From Ypsolopha sequella (taxonomy: Eukaryota; Arthropoda; Insecta; Lepidoptera; Ypsolophidae): DNA of 64,000 nt. This document shows positions 55,761-64,000 of this stretch, in pieces. The position numbers and the translations under genes are program-made. The stretch spans positions 22,954,069-23,018,068 of the forward strand of contig OW203993.1 in NCBI GenBank assembly GCA_934047225.1. Direction: 5' to 3'. Numbering within the stretch: the stretch's first letter is position 1; each line of letters starts with the position of its first letter. The notes beneath the pieces were generated by a model, which saw nothing but the letters and a program-made list of their open reading frames with translations, searched no databases and was not told the DNA's origin.

Positions 55761-58700
55761 GTGAGTAGGTATTTTTTACTTCATATATAGAGAGCTGTAT
55801 AGAAATGTTTGAGTATTTCGGCACCGCCCTCAACATCTTCGGTAGTATAGTGGTCAGTATCCCCGCCTGTCACGCGGGAGACCGGGGTTCGATTCCCCGC
55901 CGGAGAGATCCTTTTTGCGTTTTTTTTTTTTTTTAATTCTCTTTTTAAAATCTGTTTTGGTTATTTTTCACTTTTTTAATTTTCATTTGGAATTTTTAGG
56001 CTAAATCAAAGGCTTGACAGGCCACTATGTGTGCTCCTCAAATGGCTGATGGCTAAACCAAAGCATGTATTAAAGTATGCTAATCTGTATTTGGAGCAAG
56101 GATTCGACGTTTTGTCCGTTGGATGCACGCCTTGGCAGCTGATGCGGCCCGTGAAAGGTTCACAGGTAATTTTAACCACATTATTAGGGTTCCGTAAAAA
56201 AATGTATAAGGTTCCGTAAAAAAAAACTTGTGATTTGTAATGTAGCGGGAAACTTTTACGGAAACTAAATATTCTAAGTACTAATCACTCCGAACAACTT
56301 TTCCAAAGAAACACATACCCGTCTAAATCGTTAGTTTGGGAAATACCTGTTTGAGTTTTAAACAAATTATACAAGTACTTAGATGTGAGACAGCTGTTTA
56401 CGCGCAGCGTTTTAAAACAGACTTTTCTCCTGCGAGATAGTCTGAATATCTACTTCCTTGTAGATTTGCGCGGGTATGTTCATTGGCGTAACTAGCATTT
56501 TTGTCTAGGGCGGGCCCCGCGGGCCTGGCCCCCCTAGAAAAACTCAAATACTTGTCTAAAGTTGGTAGAGCTGATGCCGGGCTCGACTGTGGAGTTACCA
56601 CCATCTTACTTGGAGACCCCCTCGAAGTAATTCGGGGGAGAGCAAGAGGATAGCTCACAGATAAAAAACCAGGAGGCCCATGCCTGGGACCGATGGATGG
56701 CAGTATATCCATCCCTAATAGCCGGGCCTTATATGAAACAGACTGGTGACGGGCAGCGGCGTCACTGGTGCGAGGGTTCCGGCACCGCGCTCACCCCGCC
56801 TGCCCAGCGTTTGTGAGTATGGGTAATTCTTCCAGGATGACCGCCTGGAGTGGCAAAGTCCTGGAAAGGCTTATGTCCAGCCAAAGAGTACATTATATAT
56901 TGTCCAGCCTGATGGATGGATGGACTTGTCTAAAAGATAGTGAAGGTACGATTTTATGCGAAAAAGGTTCAGTCTGTTATTATATGTTATATGTTTGTCT
57001 CTAGAGAATCATGGCACAACTTTACCTGACATGGTTATGGAAAAATGGAATTAAAAAAAAATAGCAAATAGAATTCTGTAATAAGAAATCAAATTATCCC
57101 GTCAACATCAGTTTTTGCTGACTTTTGTAAATAGTCCTTTTATATATACGTTGTATAAATTTATAAAATTAAATATTATTAAATTATAAAAATAATATAA
57201 ATGTTTAATGTGTAATATTTTTTTAAATGTAATATTTTTTCATGTTTATACCATAGATTTAGTATACTCTATGCTACATCCATGTATATTACTGTTACTT
57301 ATATAAATATTTATGTTTTTTTCTGTGTTCCTGTATATTACCTATATTGTGATGTCCTTTGTCTTTTGTTGTACTCGTAGATGTAGAAGTGTACTATTTG
57401 TCGTAGATTCACGCTTGAGAATTCAAGTTTGGAAAAATTTCAACTGTAAAAGCTTCCGGTGAATCTATTGGCGGAACTAATGTGCGAAAGACACCTGATT
57501 GTGAAATACCCGCCTTTTTCAGAACACTTAAATTCAAAATTCAGTCAATAGTTATTCAACAAAACCTTATTATCATTATTCAGTATTTGACCTGGGTGGA
57601 TGTAACAGTGCTTTGGCTTCTCCATATTCGGAAGAGGCCAAGGCGTTAAGTTAAAAGTTAGTTAAGAGAGGAATTAAATTAAGAAGCACTGTATAATCTA
57701 GTAAAAAGGATGATTAATGTTTAAAGTGGACAATAAGGGATTTTCTTTTCTTTTTTTTTTACTCTTCCCTAGTCGCTGGATAGATGGCGCTGAACTTGGT
57801 AAGTTACTGCAAGGAACGGAACGTCACATAATTTTTTGATTATTTCACTTAGATGTAATTTTGAGATCGTAAAACCAATCGTACATAAAAAAGTAATTAA
57901 TGTCATTGTCACATCACATCACATCATTACAATGACATTTTGAAAATAAATAAATAATAACAACAAGGAAAAAGAAAAAAATATTTAGCAGTCTTTTTAT
58001 GAGTTTTCTACGCCAGAAAGAAAATGTCCCAAGAGAAAAAGAAGAGAAGTCTGTGCCTTGTGGATTTGTGTAAAAATGGAGGCATACATCTTTTTCCTAA
58101 AGATTAAAGTCGTAAAGCGCAATGAGTACAAGTCATCGTACATTTTAAACCTACACTACACTTTGATCTTAGCCAAAAGGCCGAGGACGGACCATAAAGC
58201 ATTCGCACATATGCTCAGCACACATGTCAGTCAACCAACGAGTGTATGTGACGTAAAGTGACGCAATGTTTTTTTTCCAATCGTTTTGGCTTTGGCACCT
58301 AGTAACGTAGTCAGTTCAACGCCATCTACAGAGTTCTTGGAAACTATGTTTTTTTTTAAATACTCAAAAAGAAAACCTCTCATTAGGGTGACATGGTCAC
58401 TATGTGAACAAACCCTTTAAATAAAGATTAAAAAAAAAAAACCTTATTACCTATGTATTATACTGCATTCGCAAAGTTTCCATTGGTTTCTGTAAATCAG
58501 AATTAATTTTTTTTTCAATTACACAAACCATAGGTATTAAGGTTTTGTTGAATAACTATTTTGATTAATTAGAAAAAGGCGGATTTTTCACAATCCGGCT
58601 GCGAAACCACTCTAAGGGAAGCCAGATTTAACGGCTTTGAATTTTGAAGTAACTATAACCATAGATAAATAAAGGAATATTTATCTATGCTATAACTTAG

Positions 58701-61700
58701 GAATTTGGAGTTTATGTGTAATTAAGGGCCTGTTTCACCACTTCCAGATAAGTGCCTGATAGTTATATGTGACATATAACGCATACAAAATGTGTTCCAT
58801 TTTTAAACTTATCTTCTGGATATCACTTATCTGGAAGTGGTGAAACAGGCCCTAAGTATGATATTCTCTTTTGCAATACTGAAACATAATGAAATAAGAA
58901 ATGTCCAACCAAAGAAGAATTGACCGATTTTTTTACATTGTATTGCAATTTTTTATATGTGAGTAATTTATCCTTTTTGTGAATGGTAGCTAGTTAAAGT
59001 CCAAGGTGGGCTACTTGGACCTAAAAGCCGCCGGGCCTGCCCCCCCCCGGCCTTTCCAGTTGTTACGCCAATGGGTATGTATGTTTCTTGGAAAAAGTTG
59101 TTCAGTATGATCAGTTGGGTACCTTCTTCATTTCAATGTCAATAAATTTAACTTTGGTGTTAATGATATAAAGAGTCTTTTTTATAGATATTTACGGGGA
59201 ACCTCCAGCGACGTATTTACCCTAGGGATAAAAGCCTGCGAAAAACATAATTAAATATTGAATAAATTGTGTTTATTTCTTTGTACGCCCTTTAGAGTTT
59301 TTTTTATTCATTATCATAATTTTCAGCCCAAAACAACACACTGCTGGATTTAATTTAATTTTACTACTGAAAAATTTTTGCTTTTTTCTCGTTCATTTGT
59401 GGGGCGGTAAACCATACAGGCCCAGAGGGCGCCAAATCTTAAAATACGCCACTACGGAACGGAACCTCTAGTTTATTCACTACCTTAATTTTGACAAGAT
59501 TTATTTTTTGTGTTTAGTTTAAATCAGCAACTTTTGTCGACAGTTGGTGGCGGCAGATCTCCTGAACTTCATGTCTGTCAACGAAAGTTTTAGCCCAGTG
59601 GTGCTACACGGATTCTCTGTCGGCGGCTACTTGTGGGGCGAGCTGTGTCTTAAAGCGCTGGCTGATATAGATGTGTAATGTATTTTGTCTTCTATCGATA
59701 TGTTGACGGCTGAACCCGTCTTTAGGATAACTAGTTTGGCCTAGGCCAGTGGGCAAATTCGGTACAAACGCCGTCAAGATCAAGGAATATTTTAAATGAA
59801 TGGACATAATGTAGTCCTCAAGCAAGCAGAACCCCATCAAAATGTATCCGAGATTTCGAGATATGACTATAAGTTTTACAACCTCCCGTATTTCAGTTCG
59901 GACGAAAGTTTTTGCAAATGTAAATATCTTAACGAATATATTTAATTTTACTTATTTTCATGGAGTTCTGCTTGCTCGAGGACTACATTTGTCCCTTAAG
60001 GCGATTACCATCGCCAAATTAGCAGCTCAATATTTGTCACTACAAATATCAACGGAAACGACATTGAAATAACGTTCATATCAGCGCGCAATGCATAGTG
60101 GCCGTTACGACGCTCGCTGCGTCCTTGAGAGGGCGAAACAGGAGAAAATTATACTTTTCACTTGGACGTGATTACTCGATTGAATAATCTTATGTTATAT
60201 TTATAGCTATAAAGTGTATCTATTTATCAAAGCATAGATGAATTCAATCGGCCAAGCCACTCAGGAGCAGTAGGGAATTTGAGGTCAAAAAACAGCGTTC
60301 AGTAAAAAAAAAAATTCATGTAGAAGTTTTGGTGGTATGAAAAAGAAAACTGTTGCATATGTTGTCTAAGAGTTGATTATTCATAATACATTTTTTCATT
60401 ATTTTTGGTTTGGCCATAAACGAGGAGTAGGCTTTAGAAAGTACCCATTTGGCAATAGTAAGGGCCTTAATCCTTGCGGCGCGTGGCGCTTGAACCAACT
60501 CCCATACGAGTTTGCCCACTGTCATTTCTTGGAATCTTAGGTGGGACATAGAAGTAGGCACGTAGTAATACTTAGTCTATGATAGAAGGAAGGATGATTT
60601 AATTTTGCGATTTGCTACTGAAACTGTTCGAATGAAAAGTGACCGTAGTTTTGCTGGCAAAAACATAAAAAAATTGTATAATAATAAAATACATAAGTAG
60701 TTCATGCGATTGGTTTGAGTTTCTTCTGCTCTGGCATTGAAAGATTGCCGAAACCAACTAAATATCATTCAAGGGTCATCACATCAATTTATCATACCAA
60801 GCAAAAACCATGCAACTTGCATTATTTTAACAAAAACGTACTGATTACTTATATTTATTTACGTAACCAAAGATGAAAGATACAATGACTTGTTTCTAGC
60901 AATTTTTTTTTATTTCTTCTCCTGCACAATAAATCCAATGGCAAAGACTTTATTCGTTTTTGATAGGGGTATTCGCCTCTTTTTCTTGGACGCGTAATAA
61001 TAATAATCACGCAACGAAACTAATGCTGAAATATTTTGTAGGCAAAAAAATATTGAATTCAAGGAGATAAATTACCTATTTTATGAAAAAAAATCAAGGC
61101 GTTCTGCGAACGTTTAAACACCAGAGAGAAATTGGTTGGAAATAAATTTTTTAAAGACAAATAATATATACTTAAGACATTGCTATAAAATAAATGTATT
61201 TTTTTCAATATAAGGAGAGACCTAATTTCATTCGAAAAACCCTCGAAAGTCTGGCGACTGGCGTTGTTTATGTTCTAGGGTCAGTTCGATCCTTAAATTA
61301 AGATTTGCTGCCCGAGGGTCCTCATAATACCATAAACCTACTTTTATTTTCAGTTACCAACCAGTGTTGGACCGTGTGGTGGCACAAGTTTGGGACTCTG
61401 TGGTCGATTTCACGGAGGTGACATTAGGAGTGCCAGCTGCGGTGTTCCCCCAAAACAAACACTTGCAGAGAGCATTACAGGCGTACATTGAGTAAGAATA
61501 TCCCGTAGCTCTATACAGGGTGTCCCAAAATTAGCACGTCACACTGACACCGGAGGTAGATGGACCCAAGACGCATTGAACAAGCCTAACATGCCCATAG
61601 AAAAGTTTCGTGGGTTTTCAGTTATGACCAGTTTTAGTCATTTTTTAAAAATCACCATTTTTTTGTAATGTTTGTATCCGAGATTTTTTTAAATGCACTT

Positions 61701-63679
61701 TATTTTACTTTTTTTTATGTGTACTCCCTCAACAATAGTTACTTATTATGAAACAAACAGTACTTAGTCGATAAGTAATGTGAAATAACGACAGTTGATA
61801 GTTAATCTCAATTTTATTCTCACATAAAAATAATAGTTTCGACTTTGAGCAGCCACCGTGAAAAAAAATTACTTCAAACATAATGAACTCAATTCAACTG
61901 AATTCAATGCGTCTTGGGTCCATCTACCTCCGGTGTCAGTGTGACGTGCTAATTTTGGGACACCCGGTATGCAGAACCGAAATAGGTACTGCTAAGCTCC
62001 TTCCTGACATAGTGCTATAATACACACCGCCAAACCTTTCTGAAGAAACTCCCAAGCTAACAAGCCGCATCCAAGTCTGTTCAGTGGTGCTCTATGTTTC
62101 TCTAAATAACTCAAAATCACCCTTTCCCACACATACCACGAATATTTACGTGCGAAAGAGCAAGTAGGAATGAAAGCTAATTACTCCAAACAACTCGCCT
62201 TGATAATGCCGAAATTGTATCGGTGAAACGGTTGGCATATAGTCAACAACAATCACACGTGAGTGTTCAAGCCGTATGTAATAATAATTTAGTATGTCAG
62301 CTCACGCGAGTTTTAATAATATTATCACTACGAATATTTATTAAATACATTGAAATGTATTACGTGTAAGTTGTAAACTTTCAATGAGGTTGAGGGTATA
62401 TTTTACCTATAAATATCTGAACGAGGCTTGCTGTTAAAGTGCCTGATAGTTTATTTCTACGTAACGCGTACACATCCCATTTTTGAACGTATGTTCTGTT
62501 CTGGATATGAACCAGACCTTAAGGTGGCTCCGTCAGAATAATTAGCAACTAGATTCGTGGTGGTTGAAATTTCGAACAAAACCATATTAAAATAAAGTCT
62601 TTATCAGCTCCCACTGCAACATGGCTGTCACGTCAGTCGCTGCGGCTGACAAGTGGGAAAATAGTGTTTTTAATTTATTTTATCTAAAATAAAATTAATT
62701 TTCAAGAACTGAGAAAACCAAATCATTTGAGAATATTTTGTCTAGAAGTTTATAAATTTTCATACTGTTTCGATAAAAACTGCAGCAGTTATGTTGTTAC
62801 AAGTGAACAAAAAATCCAGAAATAAGGGTAAACTTAGAATTTTCTTGCTTCACTTCTGTAAGTTATAATGAAATTCAGGAAAAACCACATCACTATTTGT
62901 ATCATGCAGATTACTATGTATTTTTTTTCTGTTGAAAAATGCTATAGTTACCGTATAAAATGGTTACAAAGTTACGTAGTTCAAGGTCGTTGGCGTTCGT
63001 AGAAACAAAAACTCAAGGCTCTTTCTATGGCCGCCGAGCGGGATGGCCCACCTTAAGGCGCTCTTATCCCAAAATCAGTAATTTCAAAGTCAAAAAGAAC
63101 TTTCAAATATCGTCTAAAACTTAAAAAAAAAAAAATACGCAATATAGTTCGAACCTTTATCTAGGTCTTCCACGCATGTGTTACACGATCAGATAAACTT
63201 TGCTCGATAGAAATAATTCACGAACACAGCATGTAATAAGACCTTTCAAATCATGCCATTTCCATAATTCCACTCTTTTATTAACGAAACATATCTGGTA
63301 ATATTGCTCTTTAAATTTTCTAGGTCGACCACGTAAGGGGCTTTAACAAACACATCCCTTATTTTTAAACAATTCAAAATCCGATAAAAACAACGAAAAA
63401 GTACAAAAGTGTGGTTATTTTCTTTACTCCTTACACGTAAAGAAAAAGACAGAGAGTCACTCTTCTGGGATAAGAGCGCCTTAAGGGATGTTTATCCTCA
63501 GGTACCACATGAAACTATTCTACGGCTCATCTACAGTCCACTACGAGCGGTCCTCTCGCACGTTCCAGTACAACCCGTGTCACGCGCCAGCTCTGATACT
63601 CGTGTCTGACAGAGACCCGATCAGTCCGTACTCAACGAGACGCAAGATGGTCGACTCTTGGGCTTCTATCGACATACTA
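55636..63679 (+). CDS. TMEM53: TMEM53-like protein (DUF829), gene 2, partial
   Basis: Five visible exons: 55636-55760, 56000-56165, 59544-59674, 61354-61491 and 63502-63679. The last exon lies beyond the window, and the start codon must be in an upstream exon because exon A has no in-frame ATG before the conserved part. The product matches gene 1 along its length and keeps the nucleophile elbow HGFSVGGY and the SDRDP acid motif. Exon lengths and phases equal those of gene 1 from exon 2 on. Introns are much shorter than in gene 1 (239 bp to 3.4 kb) and carry a tRNA gene and several MITEs. Same alpha/beta-hydrolase family, function unproven. Confidence 0.9.
55836..55907 (+). tRNA. tRNA-Asp (anticodon GTC)
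   Basis: 72 nt with a full cloverleaf: 7-bp acceptor stem (TCTTCGG with CCGGAGA), D arm, anticodon stem CCGCC/GGCGG-type around loop TGTCACG (anticodon GTC at 55869-55871), and T arm GGGGTTCGATTCCCC. Compared with the usual insect tRNA-Asp, acceptor pairs 3 and 7 differ on both sides and still pair. A T run (55911-55935) is a Pol III terminator. It lies inside the first visible intron of gene 2, same strand. Confidence 0.96.
55920..55935 (+). terminator. Pol III terminator of tRNA-Asp
   Basis: A run of about 15 T just after the tRNA, preceded by a shorter TTTTT at 55912-55916. Confidence 0.85.
56000..56165 (+). CDS. TMEM53: TMEM53-like gene 2, exon B
   Basis: It encodes LNQRLDRPLCVLLKWLMAKP, then KHVLKYANLYLEQGFDVL and CTPWQLMRPVKGSQ. 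Acceptor tttttag, donor GTAATT. There is no tandem repeat at the donor, unlike gene 1. Confidence 0.93.
56562..56935 (+). repeat. LINE/SINE 3' unit, copy 2
   Basis: A close relative of 51585-51952, also ending in (atgg)n, with a small insertion near 56880-56905. Confidence 0.8.
57736..58385. repeat. THAP-element copy 3 (partial)
   Basis: It matches 12243-12860 in the same orientation, including THAP remnant B (MSQEKKKRSLCLVDLCKN, GGIHLFPKD, stop). It differs by carrying a piece of U2 snRNA sequence at 58153-58185. Confidence 0.85.
58153..58185 (-). pseudogene. U2 snRNA 5' fragment
   Basis: On the minus strand about 31 nt match U2 snRNA nucleotides 8-38 (CTCGGCCTTTTGGCTAAGAT..., ending GTAGT), covering stem I and the branch-point recognition sequence. 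It interrupts the THAP repeat between '...ttttaaacct' and 'ggacggacc', adjacent in the 13.5-kb copy. Too short to be a functional snRNA. Confidence 0.85.
58722..58855. mobile_element. Short MITE, GGGCCTGTTTCACCA ends
   Basis: About 130 bp with TIRs GGGCCTGTTTCACCACTTCC (then agataagtg) in inverted orientation. Confidence 0.9.
59544..59674 (+). CDS. TMEM53: TMEM53-like gene 2, exon C (nucleophile elbow)
   Basis: It encodes LVAADLLNFMSVNESFSPVV then LHGFSVGGYLWGELC, ending in a split Val before GTAATG. 131 nt, as in gene 1. Acceptor tgtcgacag. Confidence 0.93.
59996..60480. mobile_element. TTAA MITE, family B, copy 2
   Basis: TTAA at both ends; shares 'ctacaaatatcaacggaaac', 'gacgctcgctgcgtcc' and 'cataatacattttttca' with 17618-18020. 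Confidence 0.75.
61354..61491 (+). CDS. TMEM53: TMEM53-like gene 2, exon D
   Basis: It encodes YQPVLDRVVAQVWDS, VTLGVPAAVFPQNK and LQAYI, ending in a split Glu before GTAAGA. Acceptor cttttattttcag. Confidence 0.93.
   Translation, partial: LPTSVGPCGGTSLGLCGRFHGGDIRSASCGVPPKQTLAESITGVH
61516..61967. mobile_element. mariner-like MITE flanked by TA
   Basis: 452 bp with TIRs C(A/C)GGGTGTCCCAAAATTAGC and about 65 bp of near-perfect inverted end sequence, TA on each side. It begins only about 25 bp after exon D. Confidence 0.88.
62519..63056. mobile_element. TTAA MITE (left of a back-to-back pair)
   Basis: 538 bp bounded by TTAA, TIRs TTAAGGTGG(C/G). It shares its right TTAA (63053-63056) with the next MITE. 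Confidence 0.6.
63053..63484. mobile_element. TTAA MITE ending 17 nt before exon E
   Basis: 432 bp with TTAA at both ends and TIRs TTAAGGCGCTCTTATCCCA. Its right end leaves only 'ggatgtttatcctcag' plus one base between it and exon E. Confidence 0.88.
63502..63679 (+). CDS. TMEM53: TMEM53-like gene 2, exon E (candidate catalytic Asp)
   Basis: It encodes YHMKLFYGSSTVHYERSSRT, NPCHAPALILVSDRDPI and MVDSWASIDIL before donor GTGAGT. 178 nt, as gene 1 exon 5. Its donor end is single-copy: no 122-bp array here. The final exon is outside the window. Confidence 0.93.
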
Positions 63680-64000
63680 GTGAGTATGCGTCCAAGGATT
63701 TCAGAGTTTTTTTAAGAAACGAATTATTAAGGGCGTACCAGGATCTCCGTGCAAAATTCACATCATAATATTTTATGGCAAAAAGCTCGTCTGCTGTAGT
63801 GAAATATCAATATATTTTTTTAACTGAGTAATTAGTCAATGCAAAGCACTAAACATTTTAAAATTTTGAAAAACTCAATTTTTACCGATGTTAGCAATAG
63901 CGATATTTATCACTTTTTGTATGAAATCGTGTCCGATGACGTCACGACATTCCGTTAATTTTGAATGCCAATAATTTCGTAATTTTTTGAAATATCGAAA
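63680..64000. other. Start of gene 2 intron E
   Basis: AT-rich intron sequence to the window edge; nothing further recognised. Confidence 0.5.

Overview
This is eukaryotic DNA, most likely from an insect and probably a moth or butterfly. Three things point there: AT-rich, intron-dominated sequence with GT-AG spliced exons; very dense MITEs, foldback elements and decayed non-LTR retrotransposons; and repeat ends typical of Lepidoptera, such as the 'GGCCTATGTCCAG' LINE/SINE tail, TTAA-flanked MITEs and 'gggttccgt' repeats. The lepidopteran assignment is inference; no species can be named. Most open reading frames in the window are chance ORFs inside repeats.

The real protein-coding content is two tandem plus-strand paralogues of the TMEM53 / DUF829 alpha/beta-hydrolase-fold family. 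Gene 1 (6477-44714) has six recognisable coding exons spread over 38 kb and ends with a stop codon and an AATAAA signal. Gene 2 (from 55636, running off the right edge) has five visible exons. Exons 2 to 5 have identical lengths (166, 131, 138 and 178 nt) and phases in the two genes, so they are an old tandem duplication. A tRNA-Asp(GTC) gene lies inside the first visible intron of gene 2. A possible antisense exon lies inside intron 4 of gene 1, with a triple DR1 nuclear-receptor-like motif about 540 bp upstream of it.

Layout: 303-2850 is a 5'-truncated non-LTR retrotransposon (minus strand, one amber stop). 4451-5580 holds two foldback elements, one with a tRNA-like core. 6477-6619 is gene 1 exon 1. 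Intron 1 (21.6 kb) is packed with mobile DNA: a 1.08-kb TIR element, a palindrome with arms of about 2.1 kb carrying decayed THAP-domain sequence, and, splitting the right arm, a 7.37-kb element with 225-bp terminal direct repeats (TG...CA, 4-bp CTTG target duplication) but no gag/pol. Further right are TTAA MITEs and a textbook hAT MITE. 28194-44714 carries exons 2-6. 44.7-55.6 kb is intergenic repeat, including two dead RT/LINE fragments and a (TA)n-punctuated palindrome cluster. 55.6-64 kb is gene 2 with MITE-filled introns.

The most unusual feature is in gene 1. Twice, the 3' end of an exon together with its 5' splice site has been amplified in tandem: 41 bp x 5 after exon 2, and 122 bp x about 31.5 (3.85 kb) after exon 5. 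The second array keeps a perfect-looking splice donor and an in-frame stop in every complete copy inspected and has higher-order repeat structure. Gene 2 shows no trace of either array.
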